Assembly: GCA_014860005.1 (NCBI GenBank)
Contig: JACZKP010000206.1
Coordinates: 1 to 64,000 of the forward strand
Source of the DNA: Verrucomicrobiota bacterium
GTDB lineage: Bacteria; Verrucomicrobiota; Verrucomicrobiae; Limisphaerales; UBA11358
Direction: 5' to 3'
Length of the DNA: 64,000 bases
The translations under genes and the position numbers were made by a program. The notes beneath the pieces were generated by a model, which was given only the letters and a program-made list of their open reading frames with translations, ran no database searches and was not told where the DNA came from. This document shows, piece after piece, positions 50,193 to 59,419 of this stretch (its first letter is position 1; every line of letters begins with the position of its first letter).

Positions 50193-50269
50193 TCGACACT
50201 GGGTCGGGAGGAACCGAGGTGAAAACCTCAAGTACGAGAGGAATGTAATTGAACCTTTATCAAAGTCAA

Positions 50270-50285
50270 ACCCTATGTTTAGGGT
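50270..50285. repeat. Short perfect inverted repeat upstream of the Mla operon
   Basis: ACCCTA-TGTT-TAGGGT lies 58 nt before the first gene of the operon. Six perfect pairs and an intergenic position suggest an operator or small hairpin. There is no T-run. Confidence 0.3.
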
Positions 50286-50343
50286 GTCCCACAGTCGTTC
50301 ATTTGCCTTCGATAACGTTACCGCGCCAAAGGATTAGCCCCTC

Positions 50344-51927
50344 GTGATCTCACTTCGACATGGTTCCTATCCCGATGATTTGAGGCCGGAATTCCTGCTG
50401 GTTTCAATCCGCTGGTTGCTGTTCGCTGCGGCACTGTTGGCCTGTAGCTCTGAGGTCAGGGTTTCTGGCAATGAACTCTGGAACGCCGGATTCTTGTACG
50501 ATCATTTTCCCCTGACAAAGGAAGCCGGTTGGCGCACCGAAGCAATCGGCCCGCTGTTCTACCATCAAATGCGTGAGGCGGATCGGATGGTGGCTCTGCC
50601 GCCATTGTTTTCTGATACGCGCGGGGTGGAAACTGATTTTCACGAGTTTGACCTTCTCTACCCGTTGATGACGTACGACCGTTTCGGCAGCGAGTATCGC
50701 TGGCAGTTATTCCAGGTCCTGAGTATTGCAGGTGGCCAGACGCAGGACGAGATTGCCAAATCCCGGTTCACGGTGTTCCCCATCTACTTCCAGCAACGTT
50801 CACCCGATCCGGCGCTGAATTACACGGCGCTGCTGCCGGTCTATGGGCATCTCAAGAACCGACTGTTTCGCAGCGAAATTGATTTCGTGCTCTGGCCGCT
50901 CTATGTGAAGTCGGTCCGGCGCACGGCGGCCAGTCCGCTCCCGGACGCAATGGCCGCCGCACTTTCCGGCCAATTCCTGAACCCCCAACCGGGAGACGTC
51001 ACTACTTACAACTACTTATATCCCATTTTTCACCTGCGCTATGGCGACGGATTGAAAGGGTGGCAGTTCTGGCCGCTGGTGGGCCATGAGCACAAGGAGG
51101 TGACCACTTTTACGAACACATGGGGCGACGAACAAATGATTCCAGGCCACGACAAGTGGCTGGCGCTCTGGCCGCTGTTCGCGCATCAAGAGCGCGGAAT
51201 TGGCACGGATAACCCGGAGCGGCAGCAGTTCTTGCTGCCCTTCTACAATTACCTCCGTTCTCCGCGCCGCGATTTCACCTCCTACCTCTGGCCGTTTGGC
51301 CTGACCATCACTGAGGACCGGGAGAAAAAATACCGCGAAGTCGGTGCGCCGTGGCCATTCATCGTGTTCGCCCGCGGCGAAGGGAAGACCGTTTCGCGAG
51401 TCTGGCCCTTCTTCAGCCAGGCGCAGACCGACTCGCTGCAAAGCGATTTCTTCCTGTGGCCATTGTACAAATACAACCGCCGGCACGTCGGCGCATGGGA
51501 TCGCGACCGCACCCGCATTTTGTTCATCCTTTTCTCCGACGTAAACGAGCAAAACTTTGAAACGGGCAGAACGCGCCAGCGCACCGACCTGTGGCCGCTC
51601 TTCATCTGGCAGCAGGAATTTGACGGCAGCCGCCGCCTGCAAATTCTCGCCCCCCTCGAACCCGTTCTGCCCAACCGCAAGAGCATTGAACGCAATTGGT
51701 CGCCGCTTTGGTCGCTGTGGCGCGCGGAGCAGAATCCGCAAGCCGGTACCGCCAGCCAGTCGCTGCTGTGGAATCTCTACCGTCGCGAATCCACTCCCGC
51801 GACCAGAAAGTGCTCGCTCCTTTTCGGGCTTTTCCAGTATGAATCCAACGTAGCAACCCGGCGCTGGCGCGTGTTCTATGTTCCTTTCGGCAGCCAGAAG
51901 CAAGCACCGCTGGCCGGCGCGGATTAA
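50344..51927 (+). CDS. Conserved hypothetical protein leading the Mla operon
   Basis: The 527-aa product has an N-terminal hydrophobic segment (RWLLFAAALLACSS), consistent with export. It contains many short aromatic repeats such as FVLWPLYVKS, LALWPLFAHQ, SYLWPFGLT, FFLWPLYKYN and TDLWPLFIWQ, spaced about 45-60 residues apart. This alternating aromatic pattern suggests transmembrane beta strands, so an outer-membrane barrel or beta-rich lipid carrier is possible. It precedes mlaE by 18 nt, which suggests a part in phospholipid transport. I do not recognise the family. Confidence 0.75.
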   Translation: MISLRHGSYPDDLRPEFLLVSIRWLLFAAALLACSSEVRVSGNELWNAGFLYDHFPLTKEAGWRTEAIGPLFYHQMREADRMVALPPLFSDTRGVETDFHEFDLLYPLMTYDRFGSEYRWQLFQVLSIAGGQTQDEIAKSRFTVFPIYFQQRSPDPALNYTALLPVYGHLKNRLFRSEIDFVLWPLYVKSVRRTAASPLPDAMAAALSGQFLNPQPGDVTTYNYLYPIFHLRYGDGLKGWQFWPLVGHEHKEVTTFTNTWGDEQMIPGHDKWLALWPLFAHQERGIGTDNPERQQFLLPFYNYLRSPRRDFTSYLWPFGLTITEDREKKYREVGAPWPFIVFARGEGKTVSRVWPFFSQAQTDSLQSDFFLWPLYKYNRRHVGAWDRDRTRILFILFSDVNEQNFETGRTRQRTDLWPLFIWQQEFDGSRRLQILAPLEPVLPNRKSIERNWSPLWSLWRAEQNPQAGTASQSLLWNLYRRESTPATRKCSLLFGLFQYESNVATRRWRVFYVPFGSQKQAPLAGAD

Positions 51928-51945
51928 AGTTGGCTGCAAGGCGAT

Positions 51946-52683
51946 ATGTTTCAAAACATCGGAGAAATGGTTTTGCTCTTCTGGCGCACGTTGCTGGCGT
52001 TGCCGCTGACGTGGCGCCAGCGGCAGAAGGTGTTTGACCAGTTTTTCGAGATTGGCAACGCCAGCTTGCTCATGGTGTGCGTGCTTTCGTTCTTCATCGG
52101 TGGTGTGCTGGCGCTGCAAACCGGTCCTGTGCTCGTCGAACGCGGTCTGGCCGGGGCCGTGGGCGGCCTGGTCGGGATTTCCATGGCCAAGGAATTGGCC
52201 CCGGTGATGATGGCCATCCTCATCGCCGGCCGCATCGGGTCCGCCATGGCGGCGGAAATCGGTTCCATGCGCGTGTATCAGGAGATTGACGCGCTGCGGA
52301 CCATGAACATCAACCCGGTCCACTATCTCGTGCTACCGCGCGTTGTAGCCATCGCCTTCGCGTTGCCCATGCTCGTGGTGTTCGCCATCCTGGTGGGCTG
52401 GCTGGGCGGCGCGCTGGTGGCGTTTGCCAACGAGCGCATCGTGGTTTCGTTTGGCGCGTTTTTTGGCAACTTGAGCGAAGTCGTGGATGCCGCGGATGTG
52501 GCCAACGGCGTGTTCAAGGCGTTCTGTTTCGCGCTCATCGTAGGCGTGGTTTCGTGTCATCAGGGCCTGGTGACTATCGGCGGACCGCGCGGAATTGGCC
52601 GCTCCGTCACCAAGGCAGTCGTCAATTCCATCGTCCTGATCGTGATTTTTGACTACGTCTTGACCAGCATTTTACTGAGGTAA
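51946..52683 (+). CDS. mlaE: MlaE-type ABC permease
   Basis: The 245-aa protein has about five membrane helices and family motifs: FFIGGVLALQTGPVLVE, KELAPVMMAILIAGRIGSAM and AAEIGSMRVYQEIDALRTMN. MlaE forms the inner-membrane core of the Mla/MCE phospholipid transporter. Its stop overlaps the mlaF start (TAATG). Confidence 0.93.
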   Translation: MFQNIGEMVLLFWRTLLALPLTWRQRQKVFDQFFEIGNASLLMVCVLSFFIGGVLALQTGPVLVERGLAGAVGGLVGISMAKELAPVMMAILIAGRIGSAMAAEIGSMRVYQEIDALRTMNINPVHYLVLPRVVAIAFALPMLVVFAILVGWLGGALVAFANERIVVSFGAFFGNLSEVVDAADVANGVFKAFCFALIVGVVSCHQGLVTIGGPRGIGRSVTKAVVNSIVLIVIFDYVLTSILLR

Positions 52684-53453
52684 TGAACGCGCCGCAAAAC
52701 CCACTCCAGGGCGTCGGCCTGCAAGTGCGCGGCTTGCGCAAGCGGTTCGGCGCGCAAGAAGTGCTCCGGGGTGTGGATTTCGAGATCAATCCCGGCGAAG
52801 TCTTTGTCCTCATGGGGCCGAGCGGCAGCGGCAAGAGCGTTCTGCTCCGTCACCTCATCGGCCTCGAGAAACCCGACGAAGGCGAAATCTTCATCAACAA
52901 CGAACCCCTGAATGCCGACGGCATCATGAGCCGCTACCGCATGGCCATGGTGTTTCAATCCGGCGCCTTGCTCAACTCGCTCACCGTTGGAGAGAACATC
53001 GGCCTCTACCTCAGCGAACACCGGCTCAAGCCACCGGAAGAAATTGCGCGCATTGTGACGGAAAAGCTCGAAGTTGTCGGCCTCGAGGGCATCGAACGTA
53101 AAATGCCCAACGAACTTTCCGGGGGCATGAAAAAGCGCGCCGCCATCGCTCGCGCCCTGGTTATTGATCCACAATTGATCCTCTACGACGAGCCCACGAG
53201 TGAACTCGACCCGCTTTCCGCCGTCGTCATTGGCGAGGAAATTCTCAGACTCAAAGAGCGCATCCACGTCACGTCGCTGGTGGTTTCGCACGACCGCGAT
53301 CTCGCCTTTGGAGTGGCCGACCGCATGGCGGTCATCAATGAGGGTCGGATTATCGCCATCGGCACGCCCGAGGAGATCAAAGCCCGGCCTGATCCGGTGA
53401 TCCAAAGGTTTTTGCAGGCAGACTTCAAACCGAATCATCGCAACTCCCCATGA
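52683..53453 (+). CDS. mlaF: MlaF-type ABC ATPase
   Basis: The 256-aa ATPase has Walker A GPSGSGKS near residue 44, a Q-loop (MVFQSGALLNSLTV), the signature LSGGMKKRAAIARAL near 144, Walker B LILYDEPTSELDP and an H-loop (VVSHD). It energises MlaE. The stop overlaps the mlaD start by 4 nt. Confidence 0.94.
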   Translation: MNAPQNPLQGVGLQVRGLRKRFGAQEVLRGVDFEINPGEVFVLMGPSGSGKSVLLRHLIGLEKPDEGEIFINNEPLNADGIMSRYRMAMVFQSGALLNSLTVGENIGLYLSEHRLKPPEEIARIVTEKLEVVGLEGIERKMPNELSGGMKKRAAIARALVIDPQLILYDEPTSELDPLSAVVIGEEILRLKERIHVTSLVVSHDRDLAFGVADRMAVINEGRIIAIGTPEEIKARPDPVIQRFLQADFKPNHRNSP

Positions 53454-54421
53454 AAAACACACTTGAAACCCGCCTGGGACTGTTCGTGGCTCTGGCCGCC
53501 TTCGCCGCCTTCGTCATCATCAACACCGTCGGTGGTTTCGACCGCTTCCGGAAGGGCCATCAAGTCCAGGCGCTCTTCGACAGCGTCCAGGAACTCAAAG
53601 TCGGCGATCGCGTGAAAATGGCTGGCGTCGAAATTGGCCGGGTCGAAGGCATCACGCTGATAACCAACAAGGTGAAAGTCACCATGAAGCTCAATACCGA
53701 TGCGGTGGTAAAGACCGACAGCACCGCCATCATCAAGTTCGCCGGGTTGATGGGTCAGAATTTTGTCTCGATTGACTTCGGGTCGTCCGACGCGCCGGTC
53801 GCCACCGGTGACACCCTGCTTCAGAGCATCGAGCAGCCGGACTTCAGCGCCATCATGCAGAAGCTCGACAGCGTTGCGACCGGCGTCGAGAACCTTACCA
53901 AAAGTTTTTCCGGCGACAGCATTGGCAATCTCCTCGGGCCGTTCACCGACTTCCTGAAGCAAAACTCCGAACCGCTCTCTGAAACCATCGCGAATATACG
54001 CGATGCTTCGGCCCAGATTGCCGCGGGGCAGGGGACCGTGGGCAAGCTGATCTACGACGACGCCCTCCATAACACCGCGCTCAACACCGTCTCAAACCTT
54101 CAAGTCACCAGCGACGAAATAAAACTGGCCATTGCCGAGGCGCGCAAGGTTGTGGACGGCGTCAATGCCGGTGAAGGTTCGCTTGGCAAGCTGGTGAAGG
54201 ACGAGAAGCTTTACGCCGAAACCACTACTTCGATGACGAACCTCCGGGAAATCCTGGAGAAGATCAACCAGGGCCAGGGAACAGTAGGCAAACTCGTCAA
54301 CGAACCCGAATTCTACAAGAACGCCAAGCTGACCTTGCAAAAACTCGACAAGGCCACCGAAGGTCTCGAAGACCAGGGGCCGCTCAGCGTGATCGGCATT
54401 CTCGCCAATGGATTGTTTTAG
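53450..54421 (+). CDS. mlaD: MlaD/MCE-domain substrate-binding protein
   Basis: The 323-aa protein has one N-terminal helix (LGLFVALAAFAAFVIINTV) and an MCE domain (GHQVQALFDSVQELKVGDRVKMAGVEIGRV) over residues 35-115. A long helical tail contains repeated GxGxxGKL motifs (AAGQGTVGKLI, AGEGSLGKLV and QGQGTVGKLV). MCE proteins form hexameric lipid-binding rings in the periplasm. No mlaB or mlaC is found next to it. Confidence 0.93.
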   Translation: MKNTLETRLGLFVALAAFAAFVIINTVGGFDRFRKGHQVQALFDSVQELKVGDRVKMAGVEIGRVEGITLITNKVKVTMKLNTDAVVKTDSTAIIKFAGLMGQNFVSIDFGSSDAPVATGDTLLQSIEQPDFSAIMQKLDSVATGVENLTKSFSGDSIGNLLGPFTDFLKQNSEPLSETIANIRDASAQIAAGQGTVGKLIYDDALHNTALNTVSNLQVTSDEIKLAIAEARKVVDGVNAGEGSLGKLVKDEKLYAETTTSMTNLREILEKINQGQGTVGKLVNEPEFYKNAKLTLQKLDKATEGLEDQGPLSVIGILANGLF

Positions 54422-54542
54422 TTTTCAATTTTTGGAGCGCGGCTGTGCGCGAAGCGTCCGCCGTAGCACGCCGTCTTTACGAGTTTCAGCCTCTTCACGG
54501 TACGTTGTGGCTGTGTGCAAAACGGAGTTTTGACAACCACTT

Positions 54543-54800
54543 CTAACCAGCTTTGGAGGACGCAAGCTGGCGGGCCTGCGCGATGATTTTTTCAAGATTA
54601 ACGCCCAATGCCCCAGTAATTCGGAGTAACGTTTCCAGCGTGGGATTCCGTAATTCTTGTTCAACAAAAGTAATGGTTTGGCGGGACAATCCGGCCTTTT
54701 GAGCCGCGGAATTCAGGGAGGCGCCCTGCCGCTCGCGTTCCTCTTTCAAAAGCCGGGCGACTTCTGAGCAGATGAGATCGTAATCTTTTTTGACCGCCAC
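54543..54800 (-). CDS. XRE-family HTH regulator
   Basis: The 85-aa protein is a single Cro/C1-type helix-turn-helix: EVARLLKEERERQG, then SLNSAAQKAGLSRQTITFVE and RNPTLETLLRITGALGVNLEKI. The start is GTG 54800. It is divergent from the large secreted protein gene, with an excellent operator-like palindrome between them. It probably represses that gene and may autoregulate. Confidence 0.85.
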   Translation of the reverse strand: MAVKKDYDLICSEVARLLKEERERQGASLNSAAQKAGLSRQTITFVEQELRNPTLETLLRITGALGVNLEKIIAQARQLASSKAG

Positions 54801-54825
54801 TCCGCAGGCTTACAGCAAAAAAACG

Positions 54826-54855
54826 TTGACAAGTGATGCTACACTTGTAGCATCA
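54826..54855 (+). promoter_or_regulatory. Promoter with embedded perfect operator palindrome
   Basis: TTGACA (54826-54831) and TAGCAT (54848-54853) are 16 nt apart. A perfect inverted repeat, TGATGCTAC (54834-54842) N4 GTAGCATCA (54847-54855), fills the spacer and covers the -10. Binding here would block RNA polymerase. The adjacent XRE gene is the obvious candidate for the binding protein. Confidence 0.7.
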
Positions 54856-54940
54856 GGTCCCGTCTGGAGGGTATTGGTAGTCGAGGCGTGCCGAATCAGG
54901 GTTGTAATAGGGAAAACTCACTCTGCCGCAGGATCAAACA

Positions 54941-57900
54941 ATGAAAACGATCAGAATTTTCTGGCTGGCGTTTGGTGTCATCGCAGCCTTCTCATTTCTT
55001 CAGTCTTCGCTGGCTGCACCGCGGCATCCTGTGCCGCCGTGGCCGCAGGCCAGTCTTACCACCTTCAGTTGGGACCGCCCGTTCTGGCATGCTCCGATGC
55101 GCTCCGTGGCCGTCGGCGAAGAGGCCGCGTTCTTTGCCGAGAGTTGGAGCGGTTATGCACTGGTGCGGGACAGTCTGACCACGGTTTCTCCGGTGGTCAT
55201 TCCCGTGGGCGGAGGCGAGCGGCCCAATTTGGCGTTGTCACACGGCGCGATTCGTTTCTGGCTGTCGCCGACGTGGACGGGCGCCACGGAGAAGGGCGGC
55301 CAAGGTCCGGGTCATCATGCGCGCCTGCTCGAACTGGTGAACTGGAGCGGCAAAGCGCCGGAGACTCGTTGGTCGCTGTATCTCTCGCCCGATGGCAGCA
55401 CGCTTTATTTCAGCGGACAAGGTCCGTTCGGGGTGACGGATTTCCTGAAGTCGCCGGTGGACTTTCAACCCGGCGAGTGGTGGGCGATCACGGTTTGTTA
55501 CAGTCCGACGAAATCCGCGTTGTGGTTGAACGATCAGTTGGTGGCGGAGGGCGCGGGTGTGGCCGTGCCGCCGACGTGGGAACAGGAGTCACTGGGGCTG
55601 GTGGTGGGGAGCGATGCGTTGGCGCAGGCTGTGGCGGGCGCGCAATTCGAGGAACTGACGACGTTCAATTACTGGCCCGACGCCGCGCAACAGGCGTTCT
55701 ACTATCGGGCGGCGAGCCGACGGGCGTTGCTGGGACCTATCGGCACGGCCGAAGAGGAGGCAGCCAAAGAGTCGTTCCTGGCCGCGTTGCGTGATTCCGG
55801 TGGCCCGCCGATGCCGGGGGAGGGCGAAGGCGCGGGCGAGGACGGCGGCGGCATGGAGCCGATGGGTTATGATTATCCCAGCAACGCGTTGTGGTTGGAG
55901 ATCACGGTGGTGACGAACGGTCTGGCCCAGCTCATCGTGCATGGCACGGTGGAGGACACAGCCTACGAGGTGTTGAGCCGGGAAAAGTTGACGAACACGG
56001 CCTGGGCTTCGGAAGGGATCGTGATTGGCGCGGCCGGACAAGACTGGACGCCGACGGCGGTCGCCGTGTTGGCGCGGACGAACGCGTTGTTTCTATGGGC
56101 GCGATCATGGGCGGATACGGACGGCGACGGATTGCCGGATTGGTGGGAAATGGAACATGGCTTGGACCCGCACAATCCGGACACCGGCGACACAGGGGTA
56201 AGCGATGGTTACAAAGACGGTGACAACGACGGGTGGACCAATTTGCAGGAGTATCAGAACGGCACGAGCCCGAATTCATTTGATACGCCGCCGGCGCCGC
56301 AAGCATTGACCGTGACGCTGATTGCGGGCGGAGCGCACGCAAACTTGCACTGGCCACCCGCCGCGGGACCGGTGACGGGTTACACGATTGAGCGATCGTT
56401 TACCAATGTCACCGCGCAGGTTTCCGGTTCGACCACGTACTTTGCCGACACTGGATACACACTCCCAACGGGGCTGTATTTCACCGTCCCGCGCTACCGA
56501 CTCCAAGCCCATTATGCGGGCGGGAATTCCCAATGGGGACCATGGACCAGTTCGGCCCAATCGCTGGCACCAGCAGCAGCCATCCTCTCAGGCGGCAGCA
56601 GCCAAGTGCTGGTGGTTGCGGCGATGCCCACAGCACCGGAGGCGAGTGCCCTCCGCGCCGGGCAATGGTACACCAGCTACCCCGTGTACTCGATAACCAA
56701 CGTGAATCTGCCGGTGACCGCCTTCACAAATGGAGTCACTGCCATGCCCGAACCGTTCGCCGCACTCACAAGCACGGGCGCCTGGTATCTACAGTGGGTG
56801 TACACAAACGGAGTAGTCGGGGCCGCCATCTCAGTTGGTTCGAACCCCACGATCCCGTTCTGGGATGGACGCGAGCAACTCAAACAAAACCTCGTTTTCC
56901 TGCTGCGGGCGGCGACCGTCAATGACAGCTTCGGCTACACCTATGACGACGGCTTCTTTGCCCCATACTTTATCGGCAGCCCGACGGCGTATGCGTACGC
57001 CAGCTTCTACGAAGTGGAAAATTATTTCGGGACGCCGGATGCGTATCTGGCGGAGTTCTGGCCTTACGAGGAAAACCACCGCTACCGCAACTTTGCGTTC
57101 AGCACAACGAATCTCATTGGCAACGGCCACCTGGCCACCGGGGTGTATTGGGACAGCAGCTACGGCCCCACGTTGGACTATGCGCCGGCGTACCAATTCA
57201 ATCCGCCCGGCAGCGTGGGCGCGATTGCCTCGCTGTTGGGGGAATCCGAAACGCGCTGGCTGTATTGGACGGAGTTTCCACCGCTCAGTGCCGGTGTATC
57301 CTCAGGCTGGTGGAATGGCGTTGGGGTTTCCTATCAGGAACCTGATTTCTTGATGTCGATTGGCGCGCGAAATCTCTTCGGCCTGCCGTACCAATCCGTA
57401 AAGCTGGCCTGGGGAGACAGCGGGGCGGACACAGCCACACTCAACGCCGGCGGAAGCACGACCGCTTATGACGGGTTGCTCTACCCCGAAACCGCGCCAC
57501 CGGTGTTTCAAACCGTGGACTATTATTTTGGGCGGCCGTGGATTGACTGGCTACCGGGACATGACGGCTTTTCGCCGGCCAACCCCAGCCCGCTACTTGT
57601 GACCTCCGTGGGAGACGCTTGGTTTCAAGTGGCCGGTTACGCCAAGCTGGCCCTCACCAACGGCTACACCAACAAATTCGGATATCTGGGCCAATACTTC
57701 GACACGGCGCTCAAAATGACCAATGGCGTGGCCACCACGAACCAGACCGGCATCCTCTCGCCTTATGGCGAGTTCTTCCCCACCGAACCCGGCCCTGCTG
57801 CCTTGGTGACCATGCCCGATCTGGACACGGGCGAACGCGGCACTGGCGTGGTCCATGTCATCAAGCTACAGTTGGACGTAAACCACGATGGTGTCATGGA

Positions 57901-59419
57901 CTTGACCTTTGGCGGACCGGATAACACCTCCGCCGCCAGACCCTTTGTTTTCTGGGTCAACAACGATCACGACACCTGGAACGGAAAGGATTTGGATGTG
58001 CCGCAAAAACCGAACTATGCTAACAACGTCATTGACGGCGTGCGCGACTTGGAAGACTTCGCGCGGTTGTGGCTTGTGGGGCTGCCGCCGCTTCCGGGGG
58101 CCAGCGGCTACGAAGTGCGCTTGAGTTGGCGCAACACGACCGGCACACCTGCCATCAAAATCTACCAGCATTGCGAAGCGGACGGCGGCCTTGGTTACTT
58201 GACCGACACCCAAGCGGCGGCCTTGCAGGCGGACTATGTGGTAGGCGGTGGATCGAGCAATGGATGCGGGATTGCGTTGGGAACGGTCGGCGCCACACCG
58301 TTTACGTTTGCCCAATGGGAAATGCCTTTGAGTCCCAACCACTACCTCCTGTTTGAGGGCGCGGGCATGGGCAAAGGCGAACTGGTGCTGACGATTGCGC
58401 GTGATTCCGAAACGCTGGCCGAAACCTCGGCGTGGTTTGATTTGAGGAATGTAGATGACTTGTTCGAGCACGCACACATTAAAGACGTAATTACAGCATT
58501 CCCTGCCATGCGTACCAACAGTACCAGCACGAGCACCTTCAAAATTGATAACCAACCGAACACGACAATGGGTGACGCAAAGCAGCACATCGTGCTGGTT
58601 CACGGCTGGAATAACAGCCAGTGGCAGTCCGAGAGCTACGCGCAGACGATGTTTAAGCGGCTCTACTGGCAAGGATACCAAGGACGCTTCGCCGCCTTGC
58701 GCTGGCCGACACTGACGGGACTACTCACGTACAATCGCAGCGAATACATTGCATTCCGCTCGGCTGCGGGAGCTTCGGCGTACTTCAATTCACTGCGCAC
58801 TCGTTTCCCGGATTACTCCATCAACGCTGCCGCTCACAGCATGGGCAACATCGTGATGATGGAGGCTTTGAAGTTGCAGGCGGCATTGGGGTCAAACGCG
58901 CTGAACAATTACGTGCTGATGGAGGCCGCTGTGCCGGCGCATTGCTACGATACAAACGCGCCGCTTAACCTCGGCCTTTACATTGCCGAATTGGAGAATC
59001 CGACGCCCAACACGTATCTCGGCTATCCGGGGGCGGTCACGAACGCCTTGCGCGGAAAGATGTTTAACTTTTTCAACACGAACGATCTGGCGCTTGTGGC
59101 TTGGGTAGCTAACCAAAACCTTAACAAGCCGACAGGCAGTTTGGGTTATTACATCGTGCCAGACGTTCAGCCCTATTTGTTGCCGAGCACACTGATAACG
59201 GACCCGAGAGAAATCATGGCGTTCTGCGCCAGACCGCGCTCTTACGCTATTGGGGCGCAACCGGGAGTCCAAGGAATGATTTTGGGCGATGAAGTTGATT
59301 TGCATGTTCAGTTCGGATTCGGTACAGGCGCACCAGACCACAGCGGGCAGTACACCCGAAGTATTCAACAAGTGGGTGATTTTTACTTCATTTTGCGCCA
59401 AAAATTTGATGAACAATGA
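54941..59419 (+). CDS. Large secreted LamG / Ca-binding / alpha-beta hydrolase protein
   Basis: The 1,492-aa product starts 10 nt after AGGA and has a signal peptide (MKTIRIFWLAFGVIAAFSFL). A LamG-like domain covers about residues 75-265 (WWAITVCYSPTKSALWLNDQ). Thrombospondin type 3-like Ca-binding loops lie near 390-440 (DTDGDGLPDWWEMEHGLDP and DGDNDGWTNLQEYQNGTSP). A fibronectin-like module and a long unassigned region follow. An alpha/beta hydrolase domain starts near 1215 (HIVLVHGWNNSQWQ) with the nucleophile AHSMGN near 1300. A secreted lipase or esterase is likely. It overlaps the next gene by 4 nt. Confidence 0.82.
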   Translation: MKTIRIFWLAFGVIAAFSFLQSSLAAPRHPVPPWPQASLTTFSWDRPFWHAPMRSVAVGEEAAFFAESWSGYALVRDSLTTVSPVVIPVGGGERPNLALSHGAIRFWLSPTWTGATEKGGQGPGHHARLLELVNWSGKAPETRWSLYLSPDGSTLYFSGQGPFGVTDFLKSPVDFQPGEWWAITVCYSPTKSALWLNDQLVAEGAGVAVPPTWEQESLGLVVGSDALAQAVAGAQFEELTTFNYWPDAAQQAFYYRAASRRALLGPIGTAEEEAAKESFLAALRDSGGPPMPGEGEGAGEDGGGMEPMGYDYPSNALWLEITVVTNGLAQLIVHGTVEDTAYEVLSREKLTNTAWASEGIVIGAAGQDWTPTAVAVLARTNALFLWARSWADTDGDGLPDWWEMEHGLDPHNPDTGDTGVSDGYKDGDNDGWTNLQEYQNGTSPNSFDTPPAPQALTVTLIAGGAHANLHWPPAAGPVTGYTIERSFTNVTAQVSGSTTYFADTGYTLPTGLYFTVPRYRLQAHYAGGNSQWGPWTSSAQSLAPAAAILSGGSSQVLVVAAMPTAPEASALRAGQWYTSYPVYSITNVNLPVTAFTNGVTAMPEPFAALTSTGAWYLQWVYTNGVVGAAISVGSNPTIPFWDGREQLKQNLVFLLRAATVNDSFGYTYDDGFFAPYFIGSPTAYAYASFYEVENYFGTPDAYLAEFWPYEENHRYRNFAFSTTNLIGNGHLATGVYWDSSYGPTLDYAPAYQFNPPGSVGAIASLLGESETRWLYWTEFPPLSAGVSSGWWNGVGVSYQEPDFLMSIGARNLFGLPYQSVKLAWGDSGADTATLNAGGSTTAYDGLLYPETAPPVFQTVDYYFGRPWIDWLPGHDGFSPANPSPLLVTSVGDAWFQVAGYAKLALTNGYTNKFGYLGQYFDTALKMTNGVATTNQTGILSPYGEFFPTEPGPAALVTMPDLDTGERGTGVVHVIKLQLDVNHDGVMDLTFGGPDNTSAARPFVFWVNNDHDTWNGKDLDVPQKPNYANNVIDGVRDLEDFARLWLVGLPPLPGASGYEVRLSWRNTTGTPAIKIYQHCEADGGLGYLTDTQAAALQADYVVGGGSSNGCGIALGTVGATPFTFAQWEMPLSPNHYLLFEGAGMGKGELVLTIARDSETLAETSAWFDLRNVDDLFEHAHIKDVITAFPAMRTNSTSTSTFKIDNQPNTTMGDAKQHIVLVHGWNNSQWQSESYAQTMFKRLYWQGYQGRFAALRWPTLTGLLTYNRSEYIAFRSAAGASAYFNSLRTRFPDYSINAAAHSMGNIVMMEALKLQAALGSNALNNYVLMEAAVPAHCYDTNAPLNLGLYIAELENPTPNTYLGYPGAVTNALRGKMFNFFNTNDLALVAWVANQNLNKPTGSLGYYIVPDVQPYLLPSTLITDPREIMAFCARPRSYAIGAQPGVQGMILGDEVDLHVQFGFGTGAPDHSGQYTRSIQQVGDFYFILRQKFDEQ

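Noticed and set aside
50152..50337. Plus-strand 61-codon ORF at the end of the MMPL gene
   Set aside because: It mostly overlaps the exporter gene in another frame and has no ribosome site or homology.
54790..55794. Plus-strand 334-codon ORF overlapping the start of the large hydrolase gene
   Set aside because: It runs through the XRE start, the operator and the signal-peptide region in a different frame; the 54941 frame has a signal peptide and domains.
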